DNA of 64,000 nt from Okeania sp. SIO1I7. GTDB taxonomy: Bacteria; Cyanobacteriota; Cyanobacteriia; Cyanobacteriales; Microcoleaceae. Shown here in pieces: positions 39,814 through 49,334 of this stretch; the stretch's first letter is position 1, and every line of letters begins with the position of its first letter. Below the pieces are notes generated by a model. It worked only from the letters and a program-made list of their open reading frames with translations. It was not told the origin of the DNA and ran no database searches. A program made the translations under genes and the position numbers. The stretch is taken from the NCBI GenBank assembly GCA_010672585.1, contig JAAHGF010000013.1:248428-312427 (forward strand), in the 5' to 3' direction.

Positions 39814-40129
39814 ATTACCTCTCCTTGGAAAGAAGAGGATTGACGCGGAGCGTGAAAATTTTTTCTTTTCTCTTGCTCGATAGGAGACCCGCTCTGGACA
39901 GAGGATCTTCGCTAACGCTAACGCTAACGCTAACGCTTTACATGTTGTGGAGCAAAACGCCATCCCACCCTACGGGAAGCTCCGCTTTTTCCGTTTGTCA
40001 TGCTACGCAAACATGTCAGCGACAGCCGTTAACGTTTGCGGTAGCATTCCGTTAGGAAAGTTGTACGCCAGCAAAACGACCGCTTTTCTCCTTTAAAGGA
40101 GATGCTTTAAACCTTAATTATTCGGTAAA
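39814..40129 (+). mobile_element. ATTACC/GGTAAT structured element, copy 4
   Basis: Begins ATTACCTCTCCTTGGAAAGA, ends AATTATTCGGTAA, with CGCTAACGCTAACGCTAACG microsatellite, the GCCATCCCACC block, CGACCGCTTTTCTCC and AGGAGATGCTTTAAACC. Confidence 0.65.
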
Positions 40130-40663
40130 TCTTCATCAATAAATTTAGGTTTTTTAAATCCAATACTGTATTTTGTTTTTATGGTGTATGTCTAGAAAAA
40201 AATATTCTTATCTAACTTTAGGAGCTTGGTCAAACTTCAGCACTAATACCTTATTAACAGATATCAAATTATGAAAATTTATAGCAGTCGAAGCAAAGGG
40301 TGCGGATATTTCAAAAGCTTAAAATTCAGACAACGCCAGATTTTTCCTTCTTCCTTCTTCCTTCCGCTATAACTGTTTATTTCCGTTCTTAGAAACCTAC
40401 GATTATCTACATAAATCTATGATTTTCTATAAATAATCATTTCTATTCCTGCTTCACCCTGGCAACGTCGGCGCCTGTCCAGTCCACAAGCTGTCACGGA
40501 GGAACTGCCCGCCAAAGCTAGATTCAAGCTAGCATTTAAGTCTCACAGGCAACTGAAACCACAGTGTTCACACTTAAACACTCTCTCAGATAAAGATAGA
40601 GACTGCTTTACATTTCCACAGTTAGAGCAAGTTTTAGAGCTAGGAAACCATCTGTCAATAATA

Positions 40664-40805
40664 AACATCTCCAAAAATCAAAAATAAAATCAATTCTTAT
40701 CCATAAATTATCAATTATTCCCTTCCTGGGAGAGGGAGGGGCTAGGGGTGGGTTGCCTGTTGCCTTTCGGAGCTGTTGCCTATTGCCTCTTTTCTGGAGA
40801 TGTCT
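40664..40805. mobile_element. GACATCTCC inverted-repeat element, copy 2, inside tnpB
   Basis: Ends AACATCTCC and GGAGATGTCTA. The left part is near identical to 18133-18180 (CCAAAAATCAAAAATAAAAT) and carries a GC-rich hairpin repeat at 40725-40752. Confidence 0.65.
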
Positions 40806-40881
40806 AATGGTTAGCTTGGAACCATATAACACGCACTTGTACTCGTGCCTGTCTACGAAACTCATAAAAACCCATATCAGC

Positions 40882-40931
40882 ACCCACACCCACCCCTCTA
40901 GCTCCCCTCCCGGGAGGGGATGGGGGTGTTT
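40882..40931. repeat. GC-rich hairpin repeat inside tnpB, first
   Basis: CACCCCTCTAGCTCCCCTCC, then CGGGAGGGGATGGGGGTG: a near-perfect hairpin. Related copies: 13768, 20633, 22137, 29567, 33765, 37876, 40725, 40969, 43214 and 63561. Confidence 0.7.
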
Positions 40932-40968
40932 TTAGCCCGGCCATCATACCTGATACATTTAAGTCTTC

Positions 40969-41014
40969 ACCCACCCCTCTAGCTCCCCTCCCAGGAGGTG
41001 ATGGGGGTGGGTTG
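40969..41014. repeat. GC-rich hairpin repeat inside tnpB, second
   Basis: Same unit as 40882-40931 (ACCCACCCCTCTAGCTCCCC...GGAGGTGATGGGGGTGGG), 40 bp away, also in frame with the tnpB remnant. Confidence 0.7.
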
Positions 41015-41288
41015 TGATTTTTAGCAAGATTTGTAGTCAGCTTATGCAATATATCTTTTCTGATGTTAGCTATCCTGTTATGCAATTGAGCTATCTTGAG
41101 TTGAGCCTTCTTCCAGTTATTAGACAACTTGGTTTTATGCTTGTTTAGGTATTGCCACCGAGAGAGTTTAGCTTCTAACCTTCTGTAAGATTTAGCACCT
41201 TTCCAACGGAGATGCTCCGCTTTTTCCTATGGAAATGCTGTTTGCGGAGCATTCCGGTACGGAAAATGCCGATCGCTAGTTAACCTAA

Positions 41289-41312
41289 GGAGTGTAATTA
41301 AAAATACACTCC
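41289..41312 (-). terminator. Hairpin downstream of ispG
   Basis: Perfect 8-base arms GGAGTGTA and TACACTCC around ATTAAAAA, 22 bp past the ispG stop. The T-run is weak. Confidence 0.6.
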
Positions 41313-41333
41313 CTATTAAATTACAATTATAAA

Positions 41334-42554
41334 CTAGGGTTCAACCCAACGCCCATCAGTTTTAATTAAATTAATTAATTCTTCAACACCTTGAGACTCA
41401 GGGACTTTTTTAATTTCTTCCCGGCCACGATATAAAGAAATATACCCTGGTTGCTTACCTACATAACCATAATCTGCATCTGCCATTTCTCCAGGGCCAT
41501 TGACAATACAACCCATAACAGCAATGTCCAATCCTGTTAAATGTTTTGTCGCCTCTCGCACTTGATGCAGAACATTTTCCAGATTAAATAGAGTTCGGCC
41601 ACATGAGGGACAGGCCACATACTCTACCATTGTTTTCCGCAGGCCCAAGGCTTGGAGAATACTGTAGCAAACTGGAATTTCTTTTTCGGGTGCTTCAGTT
41701 AAAGAAACGCGAATTGTATCTCCTATTCCGTCTGCCAAAAGTGTAGCTATACCAGCAGTAGACTTAATCCGACCATATTCTCCATCACCTGCTTCAGTTA
41801 CACCCAAATGAAGAGGATAGGCCATATCTAGTTCGTCCATCCGTTTGACCATTAATCGGTAAGCAGCAAGCATGACTGGTACCCGCGATGCCTTTAGAGA
41901 AATTACCAAGTTGTAGTAGTCTAAGGATTCACAAATTTTGATAAATTCCAGGGCAGATTCTACCATGCCTTCTGGGGTATCTCCATAAGTAAATAACATT
42001 CTTTCTGCTAAGGAGCCATGGTTAACTCCAATTCGCATGGCTTTATTTTGGTCTCGTAAAGAAATTACTAAAGGTTCGAGGGTTTGGCGGATTTTTTCAC
42101 CTATTTCCTCAAATTCTGCTTCGGTATATTCGTTTCTGCCAGATTGAGGTTTCTCGAATACATATAAACCAGGATTAATTCTGACTTTATCAACGTGCTT
42201 GGCAACTTCTAGGGCAATTTTCATGCCGTTATGGTGGACGTCAGCTACCAATGGTACGGGTTTGTAGGTCTCTGTTAATTTCTGTCTAATCTCTGCTAAG
42301 GATTTTGCATGGGCCATACTGGGAACGGTAACGCGGACTATTTCGCAACCAATTTCATGTAAACGACGAATGGCAGCTACGGAACCGTCAATGTCAAGGG
42401 TGTCTTCATTGATCATTGACTGCACTACGACTGGATGGCCACCACCTATAGTTACATCACCGACTTTTACTGGACGGGTTTTTCGCCGATGGATAGTTGT
42501 GTCAAAGGCGGGTTGATTTGCTGGAGTTTTGGTTGGTTTGGGTAGAGTTTGCAT
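41334..42554 (-). CDS. ispG: 4-hydroxy-3-methylbut-2-enyl-diphosphate synthase IspG
   Basis: 406 residues. IspG converts methylerythritol cyclodiphosphate to HMBPP, the penultimate step of the MEP isoprenoid pathway; in cyanobacteria it draws electrons from ferredoxin. The [4Fe-4S] ligands are visible: Cys315 and Cys318 in [10 protein letters not shown], Cys349 in [11 protein letters not shown], with Glu356 as the fourth ligand. The barrel motif [13 protein letters not shown] is near the start. Length normal. The first 20 residues are a nonconserved leader; the ATG at 42554 is the only good start. Essential, single gene unit, closed by a hairpin. Confidence 0.95.
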   Translation of the reverse strand: MQTLPKPTKTPANQPAFDTTIHRRKTRPVKVGDVTIGGGHPVVVQSMINEDTLDIDGSVAAIRRLHEIGCEIVRVTVPSMAHAKSLAEIRQKLTETYKPVPLVADVHHNGMKIALEVAKHVDKVRINPGLYVFEKPQSGRNEYTEAEFEEIGEKIRQTLEPLVISLRDQNKAMRIGVNHGSLAERMLFTYGDTPEGMVESALEFIKICESLDYYNLVISLKASRVPVMLAAYRLMVKRMDELDMAYPLHLGVTEAGDGEYGRIKSTAGIATLLADGIGDTIRVSLTEAPEKEIPVCYSILQALGLRKTMVEYVACPSCGRTLFNLENVLHQVREATKHLTGLDIAVMGCIVNGPGEMADADYGYVGKQPGYISLYRGREEIKKVPESQGVEELINLIKTDGRWVEP

Positions 42555-43295
42555 AATATATCGTTATATTTCTGTAGTGAAAGGCTCAGTAATAGATTTT
42601 GTCCTATATTCAGATTGCCATATAATAGTTCAATCTTATTAGTCAAGAGTCTAAAATTAAAAGTCATATGGATATTTGAAAAAGGCGAGTGGCAAATATG
42701 AAAAATGTTAGTTTAGTTCTTTTATCTACGTTTTAAGTTTGCATCAAGAATGCCAAAACGCTACACCGAGAGAACAATCTTTTTGGTTGATTTTCTTTTC
42801 TAATATAAAATGAGAGGCTTGAAAATTTAATTATTTGGTAAAAGTCCTAACTTTTTGATAACTATAGTGTTTTTATTTAAAATGCAAATCTAGATTGAGT
42901 TTTTTTCTGATAAAAAAAGTGCGCCGTTCGAGTAACTTATATTATTATCTTTGCTACTATTTAATGCTGTTTTCCCTCCTTTAATATTTTCTATTCCCTA
43001 TTTCATAGCACTTGGTCTCCACATCCCAGAACAAAACACTATATCGGGACTTTAGTCAAAAACATCTAGAAAATAAACTCAAAAATTTATACCAATTCCC
43101 ATGCATTAATGCTTAATTTAGGTAAGACTTCAGTTATTAAGTAATTAAAAATAGCAGAATAACTTTTTTGCTAATTAGCAGCTCAGTTAATGTTAATTAT
43201 TCATATCTTTAACTTCCCCTCCTGGGAGGGGGAGGGGCGAGGGGTGGGTTCCCTACTCCCCTACTCCCCTACTCCCTATTCCCTTTATTCTCTAT
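42555..43295. other. Gap upstream of ispG
   Basis: No gene. It includes one member of a 113-bp repeat pair (43091-43203, partner at 47591-47703), a GC-rich hairpin repeat (43214-43252) and TACTCCCC microsatellite near the end. Confidence 0.55.
43091..43203 (+). repeat. 113-bp dispersed noncoding repeat, copy 1
   Basis: CCAATTCCCATGCATTAATG through CTTCAGTTATTAAGTAAT and TTTTTTGCTAATT to AGTTAATGTTAATTATT; nearly co-linear with 47591-47703. Confidence 0.75.
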
Positions 43296-44732
43296 TTATT
43301 CAGTTACAAAATTATCATAATCAGCTTCAACTTGTTCTGCATATTTAAAGGCTATTTCACGCACTAATTCTCTAAATTCTTCATGCTTACCATCAGTAAT
43401 TTTTTTTACTTGTTTTTCAAAGGAAGTAGAAACTAATTTTTGATCAAAATTTTTATCTGCTCTGGCATGGTCGGTAGCCAGAATTTTTCCCCATTGTTGA
43501 GCAACTTCTATAAAACTGTTTTTATCTGTTAAATTTTTAATTTTGAGAGATTTTTTATAGGGAGATATTTCTCTAACAGAATAATCACCAGAAAAATCTC
43601 CATCAATAGGATTATTATCTACAAGTTTTATCCATCCTAAAAAATCATCAGCGTCTTTAATCAGTGCTTTATAAGCTAGAGCATGGCGTTGAGCACTATT
43701 GTTAAATATTTTCCTATAATTAATGCGGTCATATAAGCTGAACAATTCATAAATAGGTGTCGGTTGAAACTGATGTTTAATATCTAGGATATGATCGTCA
43801 TCTAAAGCATCAGTTTTCCCTTCTATTAATACATAATAACGTGGTGTTCCTAATGAACCTAATCCGGCATTTAGTCTTTGGGCAACATCTTTAACTTGAA
43901 AATATTCTGGGTCATAATTTAGGTTACCGGAAAGGGTTTTACCATAATCTAGCATTCCTGATTCAATAGCGTTTTTAGCATCAGTGGCAAGACCTAAATT
44001 TTCACTGGAAAAATCAAACATTCTTTGATTTTCTATAACTTTGCTCCACTTATCTAACATTCCTTGTCGTGTTTTTTGAGCAGCTTTTTCTATAGTTTTT
44101 TTCACCTCTCCTTTAGTATTAGTTTCTGTAAAATATATTTTAGTTTCTTCATCATTTCCTACATAAGAAGCTAAGGTATCTAGATAAGTTTCACTAAAGC
44201 TATCAACAATTTCTTCTTGTTCGGATTTAGATAGGTTAGAATCATTCGTTACTAAAATAATACTGGCTGCTAAACGCCATAAATCATATTGATAATCAGC
44301 AATAATTGATTCGTCAAAATCATTCATATCGAAGATAATTTCTCCTTTATCGTTATTAAAAGCACCAAAATTATCAACATGACAATCTCCTAAAATCCAA
44401 GTTTTTGTATTAGCATTACCAAATTTTATGAGTCTACTATCATTGGCAAAATCTTGCCAAAATAAATGATTTGTTGCTCTATAGAATGCAAATTCTGAAT
44501 CTTGCATTTGAGCATATTTTTCATTTTTCAACTGTTGTTTTTCTACAGGATTTGCATTTTCTAAAATTAAATCTGTATTTAATTCAATGGATTGCAATAC
44601 TTTTTGTTCACGCCGACTATTATCAATAGGTTGAGCTGAAATATTAGAAGATAGCAATAGCCAATTTATGATAATTAGGGTAGTTATTACTATTAGGCTA
44701 TTCCCGATTGTATTAGTTAATTGATTAATCAT
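43296..44732 (-). CDS. Exported DUF2252 protein
   Basis: 478 residues with an N-terminal hydrophobic segment (about 10-32) that would export or anchor it. DUF2252 proteins have a kinase-like fold resembling aminoglycoside phosphotransferases; the expected pattern is present: LGDCHVDNFGAF followed by IIFDMNDFDES, analogous to the HxD...N and D-metal motifs. Activity is unproven for the family. MQDSEFAFYRATNHLFWQDF near residue 75 is the typical N-terminal block. An exported location is unusual for a kinase fold, since ATP is absent outside; this may be a nucleotide-independent enzyme. Monocistronic. Confidence 0.8.
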   Translation of the reverse strand: MINQLTNTIGNSLIVITTLIIINWLLLSSNISAQPIDNSRREQKVLQSIELNTDLILENANPVEKQQLKNEKYAQMQDSEFAFYRATNHLFWQDFANDSRLIKFGNANTKTWILGDCHVDNFGAFNNDKGEIIFDMNDFDESIIADYQYDLWRLAASIILVTNDSNLSKSEQEEIVDSFSETYLDTLASYVGNDEETKIYFTETNTKGEVKKTIEKAAQKTRQGMLDKWSKVIENQRMFDFSSENLGLATDAKNAIESGMLDYGKTLSGNLNYDPEYFQVKDVAQRLNAGLGSLGTPRYYVLIEGKTDALDDDHILDIKHQFQPTPIYELFSLYDRINYRKIFNNSAQRHALAYKALIKDADDFLGWIKLVDNNPIDGDFSGDYSVREISPYKKSLKIKNLTDKNSFIEVAQQWGKILATDHARADKNFDQKLVSTSFEKQVKKITDGKHEEFRELVREIAFKYAEQVEADYDNFVTE

Positions 44733-45991
44733 TATTAGAGTAATTTGAGTGACATTAATTATATCAGCGGGTTAGCGTTAAAAATTATTGTTATGCCAAG
44801 ACAGGTAGGGTGGTCGTTGGATTGGTAAAATTACAAAGGGCACAAGGAAATAAATTTTTGACAAACTTTCTTTTCGTCAAATACTTAAGTTTTTTTGCGG
44901 GTTATTCTTCTTATTTAGTAATATTCGACGCACTTATAAGTAAGCATTCAGCCGTCAGCCATAAGTTATCAGCTAGCCTCCTCCGGAGGAACTGCGAACT
45001 TCAGCTATTGCTTTTAGTTTACGATAAAAGCTTTATTAATTGTCTTACTACAAAAGTTGGTTCTCTTGACCTTAAAGTCTATATTAATTTAAACACTGTT
45101 CTTAAAGAGAAAGTCTTGTTGCTGAAAGCTGATAGCTGTTTGCGCAGCATTCCGCAGGAAATGCTTACAGTTATAAAGAAAATATCTTAAGAATCGGGAA
45201 AGAGGAAATAGTGGTAAATATTTCAGACTTTATTCTGTCTATTTTTGAGGATTTTACAAATCTGACAATAATTACTACTTCCCAAGTATATTGGAAAACT
45301 AAATAGATAGGTATAAACAGGCCATAGAAAGACCTAAAAAATATGAAAAACAAAAAGAATATTACTCAGAAAGAAAAAAAATCATACTAGAAAAAGTCAG
45401 GTAATTGTGTTGCCTTCAGGTAAAGATATTGTTTATGTAGAATACCGCTTTTTTTTTCTCCATGAATTTAGTGGCTTTATACCTTAATTTTTCGTTCAAC
45501 AATGTAATAATTAATTATTAATTATTAATAATTAATTATTAATTATTAATTATTACCTCTTCTTTTCAAGGAGAGGATTGACTAATCATGAAAATTTTTC
45601 TTTATTATCCCCTTAAAAGGGGAGGCTTTAAACCACAATTTTTCGGTAAAAATGAATGAATATCAATTCAGTAAAGTATTTTTCCTACTTTTGCCTTCTG
45701 AAATTGCTATAAATAGATGTAAAATTCATTAATATCCATCCAGCGAGCTAGAGAAATTTATAAAAAATCTTAGATTAGCACAGTGAATAATCTGATAGTT
45801 AAAGAAACATTTGCCCCTTTAGCTAAAGAAGTTAGAATTTTTTTGCTCTATTTATAGCAATTACCAAAAATAATACCACAAAAAAGAAATTGGAAATTTA
45901 TGCCTCAAAGGAGAATACTCAATTCTATTGCTTCCCTATTTCTATCATTGTTGACCTTCTTATTATTTCCTATTTATTGAAATTTATTTGA
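44733..45991. other. Gap with structured element
   Basis: No convincing gene. Contains TTTGCGCAGCATTCCGCAGG repeat text at about 45139, TTAATTATTAATTATT array (45505-45551) and an ATTACC/GGTAAT element (45552-45650). The 126-codon frame at 44810-45190 overlaps repeat text and is rejected. Confidence 0.55.
45552..45650 (+). mobile_element. ATTACC/GGTAAT structured element, minimal copy
   Basis: The shortest complete copy (99 bp): ATTACCTCTTCTTTTCAAGG, AGAGGATTGAC, then CCCCTTAAAAGGGG, AGGCTTTAAACC and TTTTTCGGTAAA. It lacks the GCCATCCCACC middle block, so the two hairpins and the ends define the core. Confidence 0.7.
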
Positions 45992-46777
45992 TTATTTTTG
46001 CTTTCTTTTCCTGTCAATATAAGGAGGTAAAAATTTGGTTTCCTCCTCCTCATAAATAGTATATTGCCAAGGAACATTAATATCATGAGTTGTACTCTTA
46101 CCATTGTAAGAAGATCGACGTTGGGGTTGAGCTAATAAAATAATCATTCCGATTAAAATAATGCCACCACCAAGAAGTAAAATAGCTAAGACAATTCCTC
46201 CAATAAACCACAATATGCCTTTTTCTAAATAATTCGCAGAACTATTTGAAGAGCTTCTGCTATAATTATCCATCCCCTGCTGTAGACTCAAGCCAGAAAT
46301 CAAACGTTCTTGTTGCTGGACTTGAATCAACAGTTGGTCATTTTGTAGTCTCAGTTGATCTTGTTGTAGTTTGAGTTGTTGTGTCTCTGCCCATTGTTGT
46401 TCTAACTGAGTTTTCAACTGTCGCATATCAAGTAATTGCTGCTGTAGTTGAGTTTTCAGTTGCTCATAAGCTGAACGTTGTTGTTCTGATTGATTTTTAA
46501 TTTGTTGTTCCAACTTATAGTCCTTAAAGTCAGGAACTGAAGGGACTGAAATTGGTGGCGGTGGTAATGGTAGTGGCTGAGGAGAGACGGTTACTAAAGG
46601 AGAAGGATATACTTTTGGAGAAGGGGAAAATGCGATTGAGGGAGAGGGAGATGGTTTTGGCGCTTCCGTCCGATAATCAGGAGAAGACTTGCCAAATACA
46701 ATCCAACCCATGAGCAAGAGGACAATCAATATCCCCGTCAGAATACATCCTCCTATAAACGCTGCAGTCTGATTCAT
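45992..46777 (-). CDS. Membrane protein with proline-rich and coiled-coil segments
   Basis: 261 residues. Layout: membrane helix at about 5-28 (AAFIGGCILTGILIVLLLMG), a Pro/Ser-rich stretch (about 38-85, many SPSP), a Gln-rich coiled coil (about 88-165, LKTQLEQQWAETQQLKLQQ), a second membrane helix pair at about 188-215 (LWFIGGIVLAILLLGGGIIL), and a charged tail with EEEETKFLPPYI. I do not recognise the family. The middle would sit on one side of the membrane as a rod. A role in envelope organisation is possible but not shown. Confidence 0.6.
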   Translation of the reverse strand: MNQTAAFIGGCILTGILIVLLLMGWIVFGKSSPDYRTEAPKPSPSPSIAFSPSPKVYPSPLVTVSPQPLPLPPPPISVPSVPDFKDYKLEQQIKNQSEQQRSAYEQLKTQLQQQLLDMRQLKTQLEQQWAETQQLKLQQDQLRLQNDQLLIQVQQQERLISGLSLQQGMDNYSRSSSNSSANYLEKGILWFIGGIVLAILLLGGGIILIGMIILLAQPQRRSSYNGKSTTHDINVPWQYTIYEEEETKFLPPYIDRKRKQK

Positions 46778-47030
46778 TATTTAATTTCACTTTATGGTTA
46801 AACCAGGACTATTTGACAAATCATATAGAGTATCTATTCCCTAATGCCGATTAATATCATAACCAAGCTTATGCAACAAACATCAAAAACATCACTACTG
46901 TCTTACATCAAGTCAAAATGTTTCAAATGTTTAACCTTCTGTTAAGAGTAGGATATTTTGGGCATACTGCACTACTTTCTAGAAAAATTAATATAGAAAT
47001 AAGGAAGTTAGAAGAAAAAATGCAAGGATG

Positions 47031-47243
47031 CTAGGAAATCTCAGGGTTATAGTAATCTTCAGATTTGACCTTTCCAACTTCATCTAGATCTTGATTTATA
47101 CAACCTTGTCTTTGAGCATATTGACAAACACGAGCCCATAACTTTGCTTTAGTACCAGGTGGTCCAGAAGAAAACAACACTCGATCTCCACCTACTATTT
47201 TAACTAGACAGACTGGGCAAATTTCTTGCTGATTTTCTGACAT
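47031..47243 (-). CDS. Small cysteine-containing conserved protein
   Basis: 70 residues. CPVCLVKI near residue 9 and CQYAQRQGC near residue 40 give two Cys pairs that could bind zinc. FSSGPPGTKAKLWARVCQYA is the conserved core in short proteins of filamentous cyanobacteria. Function unknown. Soluble. Confidence 0.65.
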   Translation of the reverse strand: MSENQQEICPVCLVKIVGGDRVLFSSGPPGTKAKLWARVCQYAQRQGCINQDLDEVGKVKSEDYYNPEIS

Positions 47244-48046
47244 TGTTAATTATTTACTGTTTAATCATAAATTGACTTATAAGTATATAACGCTTTTTAT
47301 TCAATTTGGCAAATCTCATATCTAGCAGATGTAATATTTTAGGAGGAAGGCACATTGAGGTTTTTCTGGAAAATCTCAAATTTCAAGTTATTCATTAAGT
47401 TTTTTATTGGCATATAGAATTTACGTTTGAAATGTGAATAGAGAATTAAATCTTTAAATAAAACAACTATAAATAAATCAAATTGCTTTAAAATATTTAT
47501 GTTCTCAACAATTCAAAAATAAAGTCATACTAAATCCTGTTGATATGGGAGCTTTATTGCTAATGAGAAGGTAGGATGTAATAGACTTATGCCAATTCCC
47601 ATGCATTAATGTTATACTTAGGTAACACTTCAGTTATTAAGTAATCAACACAGGTAGAATAACCTTTTTGCTAATTTAAGCCAAGTTAATGTTAATTATT
47701 TTTATGTATGGGCGTTAACGATAGTTATGCGAAGCTAACGGCCGTTTACTAAGGTAGAACTGCCGCTTTACATGTCGCGGAGCGTTAACTGAGTTGTGCG
47801 CTAGCAAAACGCCCCTACTGCTGTACGGATGTTGCATGCAACGTCCCTACTTACTCCTCTACTCCCCAGCTCGATAAAATGTAGAAAAGTTTTTGAGAAA
47901 TGGTATTGTAGAAGGTCGATCAGTACCTTTTTATCAACATATCTTTTGATCAACATATTTGGTATAAAAAACAAAAAAAATTACCCTTTTTTCCTAATTT
48001 TGCCTATGTATTCTATACAAGCATTCTAATAATTTGCATAACATAT
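47244..48046. other. Gap upstream of the methyltransferase gene
   Basis: No gene. It contains the second copy of the 113-bp repeat (47591-47703) and GTTAACG-type repeat text (47709-47820). No promoter can be named with confidence. Confidence 0.5.
47591..47703 (+). repeat. 113-bp dispersed noncoding repeat, copy 2
   Basis: Co-linear with 43091-43203, differing by scattered substitutions. Confidence 0.75.
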
Positions 48047-49060
48047 ATGAATTACATAAATAAAATCAATCATTTACTTAAACCATCTGTTAATCGCACT
48101 AATTTAGTTATCGATCTATTTGCTGGATGCGGTGGTTTATCTCTCGGTTTTGAAGCCCAGGGATTTGAAACTTATGGTTTTGAAATGGATGCTGATTGTT
48201 GTGCAACTTATAATCAAAATTTAAAAGATAATTGCGCTCAAATTACCCTAAATTCAGAAACAGAATTACCTCCTGGAAATGTAATAATTGGCGGTCCTCC
48301 TTGTCAACCTTTTAGTGTTGGGGGAAAGCAAAAAGGTTTGAAAGATTCGCGAGATGGTTTTCCTATTTTTATTAATGCAGTGGCAAGATTGAAGCCGGAA
48401 ATTTGGTTATTTGAAAATGTAAGAGGATTACTTTATCGTAATAAATGGTATTTGGATGAAATTACTCAAGCACTTCAATCTTTGGGTTATATTATTGAGG
48501 TTAAATTGTTAAATGCTGTTGATTTTGGCGTGCCTCAAAATCGTCAACGAGTAATAGTTATTGGGCATAAAGGTGAGTTTAAATTTCCTCAAGTTTTAGA
48601 CAGAAAAGTTACTGTTGGAGAAGCTTTGGAAAAAATGGCATTGCACGCGCTTCCGGAGTCAAAATTTCTCACTCCAAATATGGATAAATATGTGGCAAAG
48701 TATGAAAAAGCTTCTAGTTGTAAACAACCTCGCGACTTATATTTAGATAAACCTGCTAGAACTTTAACTTGTCGAAATATTTCGGCTCCTACTGGCGATA
48801 TGCACAGGATAAAATTGCCAGATGGGAGAAGAAGACGTTTATTTTTAAGGGAGGCAACAAGATTACAAAGTTTTCCTGACTGGTTTGAATTTATAGGAAA
48901 AGAAACCAGTTGTTTTAATCAGATTGGAAATGCAGTTCCCCCTTTATTTGCTTTTCATTTGGCAGGAAGTATTAGGAGTTACTTAGAATCTGAGAAAAGA
49001 TTCTCACCAGAGGAAATTTCACAAAAAATTATTCCTGTACAATTATCATTACCTTTTTAA
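48047..49060 (+). CDS. DNA cytosine-5 methyltransferase of a type II R-M system
   Basis: 337 residues with all C5-methyltransferase landmarks: motif I DLFAGCGG (23-30), motif IV GPPCQPFS with catalytic Cys86, motif VI ENV (123-125), motif VIII QNRQRV (164-169) and a C-terminal motif X GNAVPP. The target-recognition region lies between about 185 and 270 (DLYLDKPARTLTCRNISAPTG). It transfers methyl from AdoMet to cytosine and would protect host DNA from the cognate nuclease. The next gene, nine bases after the stop, is a BsuBI/PstI-type restriction gene that is broken. The methylase itself looks intact, so it now acts alone. Recognition sequence not predictable by eye. Confidence 0.93.
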   Translation: MNYINKINHLLKPSVNRTNLVIDLFAGCGGLSLGFEAQGFETYGFEMDADCCATYNQNLKDNCAQITLNSETELPPGNVIIGGPPCQPFSVGGKQKGLKDSRDGFPIFINAVARLKPEIWLFENVRGLLYRNKWYLDEITQALQSLGYIIEVKLLNAVDFGVPQNRQRVIVIGHKGEFKFPQVLDRKVTVGEALEKMALHALPESKFLTPNMDKYVAKYEKASSCKQPRDLYLDKPARTLTCRNISAPTGDMHRIKLPDGRRRRLFLREATRLQSFPDWFEFIGKETSCFNQIGNAVPPLFAFHLAGSIRSYLESEKRFSPEEISQKIIPVQLSLPF

Positions 49061-49334
49061 GAAATAAAAATGTCTGAAATTTCTCAATATCTTACTAAGT
49101 CGGATAAGTATGAACAATTTAAAAAGTTAATCAATGAAGCATTATATATTGTTAGTAAGTTTGGTGTACCTCTTGAGGGAATGACTCAAAGACGGTTGGA
49201 AAGAATAGCAATGGCTTTTTTAGCTGTAGCCAACGTTAAGAAGACTAATGAATGGGGAAAAATTGATAATTCTCATACTTTAATAACTAGGGAAATTATT
49301 AGGTACTCGGATATTCATTTTTGTACCTTTATAT

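Larger units (their letters stand above)
40446..41209 (-). pseudogene. tnpB: Decayed tnpB (IS200/IS605 RNA-guided nuclease) with nested insertions
   Basis: The minus strand reads AKSYRRLEAKLSRWQYLNK, SNNWKKAQLKIAQLHNRIAN, LHKLTTNLAKNH, EDLNVSGMM, ADMGFYEFRRQ, DRWFPSSKTCSNCG and FKCEHCGF: the RuvC and zinc-ribbon half of TnpB in the right order. Three inserts split it. The GC-rich hairpin repeat enters twice (40882-40931 and 40969-41014), both in frame as PPSPPGRGARGVG, and a GACATCTCC miniature element enters at 40664-40805 just before the zinc ribbon. A TGA interrupts the DRDLNAS motif (SCL*DLNASLNLA). The N-terminal part is absent. Not functional. Confidence 0.8.
39642..41333. other. 1.7-kb gap with structured element, tnpB pseudogene and nested repeats
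   Basis: Contents in order: TTAATAA array (39779-39813), ATTACC/GGTAAT element (39814-40129), tnpB pseudogene on the minus strand (40446-41209) with three insertions, and a hairpin terminator for ispG (41289-41312). Confidence 0.7.

Noticed and set aside
44810-45190. 126-codon plus-strand ORF
   Set aside because: Includes repeat text found elsewhere (TTTGCGCAGCATTCCGCAGG) and has no recognisable protein pattern or ribosome-binding site.
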